A stretch of 64,000 nucleotides of DNA. It comes from Gigantopelta aegis (Eukaryota; Mollusca; Gastropoda; Neomphalida; Peltospiridae). The first letter of the stretch is position 1. Every line of letters starts with the position of its first letter. The notes under the pieces were generated by a model. It ran no database searches. It worked only from the letters and a program-made list of their open reading frames with translations, and was not told the DNA's origin. A program made the position numbers and the translations under genes. This document shows positions 12,074-22,432 of this stretch, one piece after another. The stretch lies in assembly GCF_016097555.1 (NCBI RefSeq), contig NC_054713.1, positions 2,628,525 through 2,692,524 of the forward strand. The letters run 5' to 3'.

Positions 12074-13988
12074 CAGACTCAGCTTTTGCTAGTGATATAC
12101 CAAATACATGTCATAATAAACAATTTGTGCACATCTTACATTTGTGCATCAATATCGTTTAGATGTCCCATATATTACCATCACCATAAAATGTCATGAC
12201 TGAACACAACATGTGCACTTATGGCATGTATCATATATGCCACCTAATAACCTCATATTAAAGGGGCAGACCCTAATTTCGACCTGTGAAAATCAACACT
12301 AAGTTTAGTTAATCTACAAATTTGTAACACATTTGGATAAAGTTACAACTGAGTGAAACATGAGTCTGTGACTTTGAAATGGTGAAATACCCTCTAAAAA
12401 TAGACTAAAACTCGACTCCATAACTGTTACTTCTTTTTAAATGCATTTTGCGATATTACAAACACCTGGATGAATGTACGGAAATGAGTAATCTAAACAC
12501 TAAATTCTAAATAATGTCTCATTTCTGTTAACAAAAACGGCTCTAATAGTAAAAAAATATGTCTTAGTGTTTAAAAACTAGGGTATGTCCCTTTAAACTG
12601 TTCGTGTGGACAAACATTTCTATTCTATTGTAATAGTCCCAGAATAAACAATGTGTTGGGAGTTATTTGGCACATTCCTTTCCTTTCTTCCAGCAATGTA
12701 GAGAAGATTATCATTCTGACTGCGCAGAATATGGAGATCCCGGGTGATCGTGACGACGATGACGATGAAATAGAGATGTTTGAAAACACGTTCAACGACG
12801 CGAGAACGGTCACGAGTTATCCCCCTTTGCCCGGTTCAACCGAGATCTGCGACCCGTTCCTCAGTACCATCATACAGATGATTCAGGTACTTTGACTCTT
12901 AAAGTTACATATCCTAGGGCTGTGTCTAGTGGGGATCCCGCTCCCTAATCATAAGGGGCAAAACTAGCTTTTTGTTTACTTGGAGAACACTGAACTGAAA
13001 AGTTATTTTCATAAACAAAAGGATTGACCATAAGTTTGCTAATTTACTAGCCCCTCTCCTATAAAACCTGTTTCTGAACCTTGATTTAAAAAAAAAAAAT
13101 TACCGCCACCTGACGTATTTTAGACTGAGAACGGCCCTCTGTTCCTCTCCAACACTTCAGGGTATTTCTGGTAAATAAAAATAAATGGTATTTAAAATAG
13201 ACACCAGTGTAGTGTACCGTTTTCTATATTCTCTCGAAAGCCTGGTTCAAAATTTAAACGTTTCTTCCAACTAATACACATACATGAGTATACTGCATAT
13301 ACATTTGTACAGTTAATTTGTACGTCATAATTACAATCAGTATTCGTCGTGTTCATTTCAGTGGACAGTTTGACGTCTTGGTTGGCATCATGCAGTAGCC
13401 AACTGGATTTTTTAAAATCGGTATCCAACATTATGTTGATATTGCTGTGTGATATCATTAAAAAAAAAAAAACGCAGATTTGTTTTGTTTGTGTGTGAAT
13501 ATGCTTCTTTGCTTCGCTCTTGTTTGCGTGATGTACATGTATAAAGAACAAATGAAAACACAAAACAAAACAAAATAATACAAAAACAAAACAAAAACAA
13601 AACAAAAAATAACACATTTTTGTACATTCTAAAGAACGTGTTGTGTCAGTAATATAAAAGAGAGTGACCGTTTTTCATGTATCATGTTGCAGGTTACACG
13701 TCTCCCTGGCAACGTGCTCACGGTCGTCAGTTGCAAGGTGGCGCCAGGGAAGGCCAACCTTGAGGACGGCACGCTTCAGAGGATCCATCTCTTCCAGAGT
13801 ACGTTGTCTCGGTCCACGCTTCTCGCCTTCGACCTGCAGCTCAGTATGTCGCTGGTTCGTATCTCATGGCAGTAGTGTGGCGATATTGTATATTTAAAAC
13901 TGTGGTCGCAGGTTTGAAACACACAGCAGTGGTGTGGCGATATTGCACCTTTAAAACTGTAGTTGTGTGTGTATCTTTAAACTTTGAT

Positions 13989-14022
<34 letters not shown>

Positions 14023-14656
14023 TTTAAAACTGTATTTGATGCCTGACTAATGAGGTTTACTAAGAGTTACTTCCCTTTTCGGACCCATCAAAGTAAAGAG
14101 TGGTAGAAAGTAAACTTGTTTTTGCGGTTTAATACCTAACTAGGATAAAATGTGTAAGCTCGACAATGCAAACAGAGATAAATAAAACAAAGTATAAACA
14201 CACCCTTTTAATATTACATAATAAACCTAACAGTTAAACCAGTTCTGATTCCATTGGTTGATATGATTTCATTAGAAAGTCGTGTTATAAGTTAGAAAGG
14301 CAGGGTTATTTCTTTAAAAGTGTCCTGCTTCAATGAATAACCAAATTTGTATATAAACCTTAGCGAGAATGAGTCAGAACATCCCTAAGACTTCCTTTTG
14401 CAGAGATACGATTTTATTTGTGATGCCTGTTTTGTTGTTCGGGTCTGAATGATTGAAACTAAGTTGAGCTGCTGCAGTGTAACCAATAGTAACCATTGCT
14501 AGTGGGTCAGCTGGGTAATAAAATAAATATTCCAATAATTCCGATTCTGTCTTTGCAGGTTTACCGCCAGTGCCCGGAAACAGACAAGGACGCGTCTACT
14601 GTGTTATATATTTAAAGCGACAGTCTCTCACCTTGCCATACACAAAGGCGGATTGA
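11105..14656 (+). CDS. Unidentified protein, last four coding exons (175 codons plus stop)
   Basis: Exons 11105-11190, 12694-12886, 13693-13843 and 14559-14656 splice with GT-AG junctions into one uninterrupted frame ending in TGA at 14654. Landmarks are an N-terminal hydrophobic strand (LSVVVVN), a second strand EKIIILTA, an acidic stretch of five Asp plus Glu, the segment CDPFLSTIIQMIQ, a strand NVLTVVSCKV, and the C-terminus VYCVIYLKRQSLTLPYTKAD. There is no signal peptide or membrane segment in this part. The strand-helix-strand pattern followed by an acidic loop and a PFL motif loosely recalls proteasome assembly chaperone 1 (PSMG1), but the match is too weak to name it. The start is upstream; the candidate exon at 5162 does not join in phase. 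Confidence 0.6.
11314..11694. mobile_element. TTAA-flanked MITE
   Basis: TTAA precedes AGGGACATACCTGAGTTTGC. The right end GCAAATTCAGGAATGTCCCT is followed by TTAA, giving about 20-bp imperfect inverted repeats. The TTAA duplication fits the piggyBac and Kolobok superfamilies. The interior is AT-rich and non-coding. Related termini occur at 12258, 17579 and 41965. Confidence 0.75.
12025..12071. repeat. (GT)n microsatellite
   Basis: About 22 GT units. A (TA)n run lies nearby at 11825-11849. Confidence 0.95.
12258..12596. mobile_element. TTAA-flanked MITE
   Basis: TTAA then AGGGGCAGACCCTAATTT at the left; AAAACTAGGGTATGTCCCT then TTAA at the right. Same terminal design (AGGGRCA..CCTNAGTTT) as the elements at 11314, 17579 and 41965. 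It lies 97 bp upstream of the exon at 12694. Confidence 0.75.
12694..12886 (+). CDS. Internal exon, unidentified gene
   Basis: Preceded by CTTTCTTCCAG and followed by GTACTTTG. It completes the codon split at 11190 and stays open for 64 codons. It carries the acidic tract and the CDPFLSTIIQMIQ segment. Confidence 0.65.
13693..13843 (+). CDS. Internal exon, unidentified gene
   Basis: Acceptor ATGTTGCAG, donor A|GTATGT. A weaker donor 15 bp downstream (CTG|GTTCGT) would give a different short C-terminus (VYRQCPETD..). I prefer GTATGT because it matches the consensus better and leads to the longer in-frame last exon. GC content is higher than the flanking introns, as expected for coding sequence. 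Confidence 0.6.
14559..14656 (+). CDS. Terminal exon, unidentified gene
   Basis: Acceptor CTTTGCAG. With the preferred upstream donor it reads LPPVPGNRQGRVYCVIYLKR... to TGA at 14654-14656. Confidence 0.55.
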
Positions 14657-16070
14657 AGAGGGACCAGGGGACATCTCCCCGTATATTCAGATGCCTCTTT
14701 TTTCGGGGTGGGTGGTGGTGTTGGGATTTTTTGTTGGGGTTTTTGTTCGTTTGTTGGGTATTTGGGGTGTTTGGTTTAGGTTTTTTAAATATTATTTATT
14801 TATTTATTTATTATCATTGGGTTGCCCTTTTTGGCGAGTTGGTTCATGCGCTCTCTTTCCCTCAGCCTCCCCCCCCCCCCCCCCCCCCCCAAAAAAAAGA
14901 AAAAAAAAGAAGAAGAAGAAACAATTCTGGATCCGCCCCTGCATACAACAACATTGTTTACAAACCAACAAGGAAACTACAGTTCTAGAAAACAGTCTGA
15001 CCTAGAATCAAATAGCATCATTTATTTATGCAGATCCACGAACACAACTGAACTACAGTCTTCACAAACTCGGATGTCTTCACAAACTCGGATGTCTTCA
15101 CCATAACCAAATACCAACACCATTGATAACAATATTGAACAGTTATCGTAATCAAACTTTGAAATCTCAAAATGGATTACAATAAATGAATGTGAAATTT
15201 CACAAGCTGCGATAGAAGTTCCACGACGGTTTATTACAGATCAACACAATTTTAATGGATATAACAGTGACTTTAATTTCTTAAATATTTGATGTTCAAG
15301 ATCATATGCTTTTGCATTCCACACCCACCCACATACCCCCACTAACCCACCCACACACCCCACACACACAGTTAAAATAACCATTTGTTAAACACCTGTT
15401 TGTTGTTGGTGTGTTGGTTTGTGAGAAATCCCCGATTGATCTACTGGCGGGATATACCGGCGAACCGCTGAATGGGGGTTCCATGTGTGCTGTATTTCCT
15501 ATGAATAAAGAATTAAACAACTGAAGAAAGAGTTCAATTGTTATTTCATAGTTTTTATATTGATGAAATAGCAATACACGTAAAACTGAACCAGAACAAC
15601 CTTTGTTTGGCTCTTGTAGCCCTTGGGAGGTGTACGTTTGTCACTAAAAAACACGAGAACACATAATGGTATTTGAGACCAAATTTAATTCACTACTATC
15701 TAGCGTAGTTTTGCCAGTATAAAATCTGAATGTGAAAACCGTATTTCCTGATCAAAATCGTATCTCTGCACAAGGCAGAGTCGAAAGAAAGTTTTAGGCA
15801 AAGTGGTTGTTTTCATAATCCATACAACTATCAGATGCTTGTCCTTAGGAGGACCGCCATTCCCTGGGAGATCTGCAACAGGATGTTTCATCCCCCTGCA
15901 CCGCCAGTGGGAGGACTGCCACTCCCAAGATTAGTTTAGAAAACACAGAACAGAGCTCAATTGAATATAATGTTTTGATGTCATACACTTACGAATCACT
16001 GTAAACAAAACTGTGATGATATCAGGTGTTGGCGAAATATGAGCATATCCTGCCCCACCGGTGGCACCCG
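14657..16070. other. Gene-free stretch downstream of the unidentified gene
   Basis: It holds a C-run followed by A-rich sequence (about 14869-14920), a short direct repeat ACAAACTCGGATGTCTTCAC (15064 and 15083), a CACCCA-rich patch near 15320-15370 and otherwise AT-rich unique sequence. I see no exon. Confidence 0.5.
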
Positions 16071-16079
16071 GTGTCCCAG

Positions 16080-16865
16080 TTTCAAATTCCTTCCGTAATC
16101 AAGTTACTCACCGGTAATTTGAACCTAGTTTCAGATTACCTGGGGTTGTTTGAACCTAGTTTCAGATTACCGGGGGTTGTTTGAACCTAGGTTCAGATTA
16201 CCCCCGGGGTAGTTTGAACCTAGTTTCAAATTACCCGGGGGGTAACCTGAACCGGGGGGTAATTACAACCACACAGAGATGTGATGCGGGACTGAATGTT
16301 AGTACTGTTGGATTGAAGGAGAAGGACATAGCCCATACCCCCCCCCCCTTAGTTTCAAACGACCCCCCGGGGGTAGCCTGAAACTGGGGGGTAACTTGTA
16401 CATATATGGTAGTTTCAAATTACCCCAAGTTTCGGATTAACCCATTTAATATCTCAAACTAGACGGCGATTCATGAACGTGTTGTGAATTAGACTAATTT
16501 TACATAGTGATATTTCCTGGGGAGAAAAATGGTGAGTGACTGAATCATTGTTTAACGTCCGTGTATATACACAGACGACGTGATGTCGACGCAGGAAGGG
16601 GCTATACGTAAAATATAATAAGACAGACATATTATGTGTTCTTTTATAGGAATACTTAATATATATATATCAACGTTTCGATGTAAAAAATATACCCTAT
16701 TTGTGAAAATTTACTGGTTGTTGGGTGGGGGTAATTTGAAACTACGGGGGGTACTTTGAACCTAGGTTCAAATTACCCGGGGGGTTACCTGAACCGGGGG
16801 TTAATTACAACCACACAGAGATGTGATGCGGGACTGAATGTTAGTACTGTTGGATTGAACGAGAG
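16080..16865. repeat. Cluster of CCTAG-centred palindromes flanked by a 130-bp direct repeat
   Basis: Units such as TTTGAACCTAGGTTCARATT and TTTGAACCTAGTTTCAGATT recur at 16115-16250 and 16730-16780. A longer block (AATTACAACCACACAGAGAT, GTTAGTACTGTTGGATTGAA) occurs at 16260 and again at 16802. The second copy runs straight into a family A SINE at 16867. The first copy also carries the opening bases of that SINE (ATAGCCCA) before diverging into a C-run. Confidence 0.7.
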
Positions 16866-16866
16866 G

Positions 16867-17162
16867 GATATAGCCCAGGGGTAAAGTGTTCGCTTGATGC
16901 GTGGTCGGTCTGGGATCAATCCCCGTCGGTGGTGCCATTTGGGCTATTTTTCATTCCAGCCAGTGCACCACGACTGGTATATCAAATGCCGTGGTATGTG
17001 CTTTCATGTCTGTGGGATGGTGCATATATAAAAGATCCCTTGCTTTTAATGGGTTTCCTCTCTAAGACTATATGTCAAGATTATTAAATGTTTGATATCC
17101 AATAGCCGATGCTTAATAAATCAATTTGCTCTAGTGGTGTCGTTAATCAAAACAAACTTTAT
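16867..17162 (+). mobile_element. SINE family A, near full length
   Basis: It starts in the tRNA-like head (TAGCCCAGGGGTAAAGTGTT) with the B-box-like GGGATCAATCCCCGTCGG. The body CCAGTGCACCACGACTGG follows, and the tail is GCTCTAGTGGTGTCGTTAAT with CAAAACAAAC. A good reference copy for the family. Confidence 0.8.
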
Positions 17163-17578
17163 ACCGATGTAGGAAGCAAGGCATTTGACCGTATACGATA
17201 CTAGTCAAAGTACACAGGATTATTAAAACGTAGTGATGTGTTTATCAGTTGCTTTAGAAAAAGATGTAATATGAAGAGAAAATATTTAAAATGTGTTTAA
17301 AATTTCAGGCTTGGTAGGGGAAAAGTGTACTCAACTGTGTACACTGCATATATAATGAAACAGTGTGTACTCACCTGAGTACACTGTGTATACGAAGTTA
17401 CTTCCATGGCTATGAGATATTATGATGAAACACGTATTCGTATTCTTATAAATCACCGTGAAAGAGCTTGGTCACAAAGGGGTGGGAGCGATTGTATGTG
17501 GAACGATAACTGCATAGAGCTTCTATGGGGATGGCCTAGTGTGCTACGTGCCCGTGTCTACAAGTGAAACATTAATTG

Positions 17579-18411
17579 TTAAAGGGACACGCCCTAGTTG
17601 TTAACCATTACGCCGTTGTTTTTCGCTATTAAACCCATTTTTTTCACAAATAAAATTGCACTTTACTTACCGTTTATTATTTAGAATATACATTTCCATT
17701 CACCTGAAGTGTTTTTTGGTAATCCTGGTAATCCTGGTGTTTGTAATACCACAAAATGCATTTTTCGTATTTCATAAAATGCCACGGGCCTCTGAGAAAA
17801 AAACGTTGAGCAGACAAGGTCTAATCTATTTTTAGAGGGGATATTCCCATTTCAATGTCACAGACGTTGGTATACCACGTGACCGTTATTTTGGTTCGGT
17901 TTGTTTTCTCGTGCACGGTTCGCGCAATCAACATCCGATTTGTTGTCATTTGCTAGTTGTTCATTTGTGAGATTCTTCTTCACAGTTCGTGAACATTTTC
18001 AGTAACAATAAAGTTCAGACAAGTAAGTATCTCAATACAAAACGTTACAAACCCTTAAAACCAATAATTTTGCTAAGTCTTACGATATCTGGAGGGGATA
18101 CAACCAGGACAGAACAGTTGGAACATGTCCAGGAGAGGTGAAAGGAACGCACCCCAAGTCTGTGCGCACTCTATGAAATTTGTCGTGACGTAGGCATTGT
18201 TGTGCTTCGAGCGACATCTACCGGTGACATCAGAATACTAACTTTCAAAATTATTTCAAGCAATTGGGACATGGGCATTCCATGGTATTTATCGATATAA
18301 AACCTGCTTTTTCACTCCATTTGATACAAACGTGATCTAAGTGTGTTACAGGTTTGTAGATTAACCAAATTATAATTTATTTTCGCTGGATGGAACTAGG
18401 GCGGGCATTAA
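17579..18411. mobile_element. TTAA-flanked transposon remnant, 0.8 kb (copy 1)
   Basis: The left end is TTAA-AGGGACACGCCCTAGTTG; the right end GGAACTAGGGCGGGCA-TTAA is diverged. It matches the element at 41965-42787 along most of its length (for example GTTGTTTTTCGCTATTAAAC, ACAGACGTTGGTATAYCACG, GAGCGACATCTACCGGTGAC). No intact transposase is seen. A third partial copy is at about 37490-37632. Confidence 0.75.
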
Positions 18412-19321
18412 CTGCTTTATGCAGGGATACATTACAGAATTGCAATATAACCCCTGGGTTAAATAACCGCCTATGCAGACGCAGTGTATAGCCTATTAGT
18501 CTGGCTTAATATCTTTTAATCGTAATACAGTCGATTTTGTATATGTTCATCGACCGCTGAGGCCACGATAAAAACATTTTAGAGTTCTATACCATGTTTG
18601 TTGTAATATTTTGATACATAGCCAGTATATTATACTGTTCAAAAACAAGCCAAGGAACACATAGTAATTATAATAAATTTCAATATTAATTAATATTATA
18701 TTTAATTTGTGCTTTATGAAAGGGCATTTTATGAGACATAAATATGTAAAACTAGGAAATATTTTTAAAGTAATTTTGTTCAGTGATGAATAGGCGCCTA
18801 TTATGCATGCATGTAATAAAATGTCAGTTATCCCAAATTGTTGTAAATATATTAAGTTAATTATCAGATTTGGAAGGGTTGATATTAAGTATTTGACCCT
18901 GCTCATTAAACATTTCCGTGAAAAACCTGACCAACTATAAGAAACAGGTTTGCAGGACAGCCGAGAATGAAAAAAAACATTCAATAGTTTTAAATAGGCC
19001 TAATGAACATCCATATTTTTTGTTTTGTTAAGTTTTACCTTAGTCCCGCCCCGAGACCGGTAAACTTTAATTTGGGGTCATCCATACCCCATGTACACCA
19101 TATGTATACGTTGGATACACTTGATGCTGACCTCCCTCCCCCTGTCAGTCCACTCGCCCTCTTTCATTTAACTAGTCAATGGGCAAGTAACTCTAATGTA
19201 TGTTGCCTCGATGAGTTTCAATTTGACAGACGGTAGCCGTAGAAAGTGTTCCGCATTGTTTTCGGTAATGTTAATTAGTTTGTTAAAGCCACAAAACGTT
19301 ATATAGGCTCTACTTCTTTGT

Positions 19322-19405
19322 ATGTACTATGATCATGTCTTCCACACATATGTCACTGCTTCCACGATTTGTAAATCAAGTTTTACGCGGGTCACTATTC
19401 AGTAG
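19322..19405 (+). promoter_or_regulatory. Upstream ORF overlapping the D2HGDH start
   Basis: An ATG 7 bp before the chosen D2HGDH start opens a 27-codon frame that ends in TAG at 19403, inside exon 1 and out of frame with it. If the transcript includes it, scanning ribosomes would meet it first. The transcript start is not known, so this is inference. Confidence 0.3.
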
Positions 19406-19605
19406 TGGTGTGAAAATAAGAAAGTTGGTTTCTCTTGACGGCGCGACCAAAACGACGGACTGTTTGAGGCGGAGGCGTGTTCACACAAACAGCCGAAATG
19501 CCAGTCATGTGGAACTCACGAGTGTTCGCAATCCTGGTTTGAAACGCGGCCCGTACGCTACCATAACAGATGAAGACATTGAAGAATTTAACAAAATTAT
19601 TCCAG
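19329..19605 (+). CDS. D2HGDH: D2HGDH exon 1
   Basis: Start ATG 19329 ([14 protein letters not shown]); an alternative in-frame ATG is 6 bp later. Donor CCAG|GTGAAT. It encodes the basic presequence and the start of the mature enzyme ([13 protein letters not shown]). Confidence 0.9.
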
Positions 19606-21878
19606 GTGAATCATGATTCAAGGGTTTGTAGATTTGGGGAGGGGGTACAGGCAGGGGTGGGGAATGTTTCAAGGGTTGGACCCTGCACCCTCTGCTCAAG
19701 CAAAACAATTTCAATATATTTTCAGATGGACAAAATTCGACACCTCCATTATCCATAAACATCGCTGCCACAGTCTAGAACCCCCCTCTCCCATCCCCTT
19801 TATAAATTCTGTGACATGGTGGCCATAGCTATCCAATGTCGGATTTATAAGGGAACAAAGGGGGCAGTTGCCCTGGCCCCCCTCCCCCTTACCAGAACCC
19901 CCCCCCCAGGTTTAAATCTGGCCCTGTAGCTACCCCCTTAGTTTTGTTATTGTACTCGGAATGATGAAAAAACACAGTAAAAGGCTTTTAGACCAGCTCA
20001 GTTTGCTTGAACATCTCCATAATTTTGGTTAAAGTCAAAGGTTTGTTCCAGTACTAGGGGTCCAGTTGATATCCCCCACCATCCCACTTAACCATATGTC
20101 TGACACCATATAACCATAACAAAAATGTGTTGAGAGTGTTGTTAAATAAAACATTTCTTTCTTTCTTTGTAGGCCAGGTGATCACCGACCCAAGTGAACT
20201 GTCTGGTTACAACACGGATTGGCTGAAATCCTGTAGAGGTAACATTGTATAAAAGTTAAAGTAAACTTTGTTTTGTTTAATGACACCTCTAGAGCACATT
20301 GATTTATTAATCATCGGCTATTGGATGTTAAATGTTTTGACATAGTAGGAAACCCACTAGTAGTGCAAGTGGTCTATTATTTTTTAATAAAGTTTAGTAC
20401 TTTCACTATCAACGTATATGGTCAAGTGCCTTGCTTCATACATCAATCTAAAGTTTGTTTTGTTTAACGACACTACTAGAGCACATTGATTTATTAATTA
20501 TCAGTTATTGGATGTCAAACATTCGGTAATTTTGACACATAGTCTTAGAGAGGAAACATGCTACATTTTTCCATTAGTAGCAAGGGATCTTTCATATGAG
20601 AGAGGAAACCCATTAGGAACAAGAGGTCTTTTATAATATGCACCATGATGCAATCCCACAAACAGGATAGCACATACCACGGCCTTTGATATACCAGCAG
20701 TGGTGCAGTAGCTGGAACGAAAAAAATCCCAGTGGGCCACCAACGGGGATGGTTCCAAGACTGACCACGCATCAGGAGAGTGCTTTACCACAGGACTACA
20801 TAATGCCCCTTAATTCAGAGCTTGTTTATTTGCTGCAAAAGTCACTTTTAAAAACAATTGCCTTAGGCAGGCTCAGAATTGCCATCAGTGGGCTGTTTCA
20901 CTAATGGCAATATATTTTTTTAATTAACATGGGTGAACAATTCTAAAGTATTATTTTCTTGCAGGCTCCAGCAAAGTTTTGTTACGTCCTAAATCAACCA
21001 ATGAAGTTTCAGCGATTCTGCGGTACTGCAACCAGCGTCGACTAGCTGTGGTCCCACAGGGAGGGAACACGGGGCTGGTGGGGGGAAGTGTGCCAGTTTT
21101 CGATGAAATCATATTGTCTACACAACTCATGAACAAGATCATCAGTGTGGATGATATTTCTGGTAATTTAATCTTTCATACTCCTTCTAATTATAGCAAA
21201 GATCAGGCATGTGTGTGTAGAAGTGGGTCTCGGTTGTAAAACCCATCTCAACCTGCTCAAAGTAGATTTTTCTCCTTTTTTAAAATTTATTTTTCTGAGG
21301 AGTATGATGCAAACTCCTCTAAACTGGAAATTCATCTGAACTGAACACCAGGCCCCCATTTTACAAAACAATCTTAGAATTAAGATCACATTAAGTGTAT
21401 TACGTTCTTAAGCATTTAAGGTGATCTTAGCACTAAGATTGCTTTGTAAAATGGTTATAGGCTGGTAGGTACAGGGTTCGAAGTCCAGTACCAGCTCCAA
21501 CCCAGAGCAAGTTTTTAAGGACTCAATGGGTAGGTGTAAGGCCACTGCACCCTCTTCTCTCTCACTAACTACTAACCAACTAACAACTAACTCACTGTAC
21601 TGGACAGATAGCTGAGATGTGTGCCCAGGACAGCATGCTTGAATCTTAATTGGATATAAGCAAGAAAATAAATTGAAATGAAATGTGAAATGGGACCCAG
21701 ATGAATAATTCAATGGCAGTGTGTGTACTTAGTGTGAATTGTACACCTCACAACCATTGTTAGTCATTAGAATGCCACTCATTCTGAACAAAGATCCAAT
21801 AATGGTTGGTTGTTATGGAAATTGGGAGGGAGAGAGACTTAGAAGGAGGAAGGACAAAAGAAAGGGGGGGGAGGGATG

Positions 21879-21910
<32 letters not shown>

Positions 21911-22340
21911 CGGAGCAAGGTGAATCCTTGAGTGGTTTTCATGAATGAAATGTAAGAAACAACAAACCACGTATGATATACGTCTAATATATTCTATGTT
22001 GCAGGCGCCCTCGTCTGTCAGGCTGGGTGTGTGCTGCAGACTCTCACTGACCATGTCTCAGAGTTTGGCCTCATCATGCCGCTCGATCTCGGGGCCAAGG
22101 GCAGCTGTCACATCGGGGGAAACGTAGCCACAAACGCCGGCGGAGTTAGACTGCTCAGATACGGGTCACTGCACGGGTCGGTGCTTGGGATTGAAGCTGT
22201 GCGTAATTCTTGGGGGGAATACAGATAACTTATTCTTACGTCTCTCTCTCTCTCTCTCTCTTGCTGTCTCTTTCACTCCCTCTCCCTCTCTGTCTCCCCC
22301 CTCTCCTTCCCTCCCTCCCTCCCCCCCCCTCCCCCTCCCT

Positions 22341-22432
<92 letters not shown>

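Noticed and set aside
11105..14656. Naming the unidentified gene PSMG1 (proteasome assembly chaperone 1)
   Set aside because: Only the strand-loop-PFL layout is similar; the N-terminal candidate exon and the C-terminus do not fit what I recall of that family.
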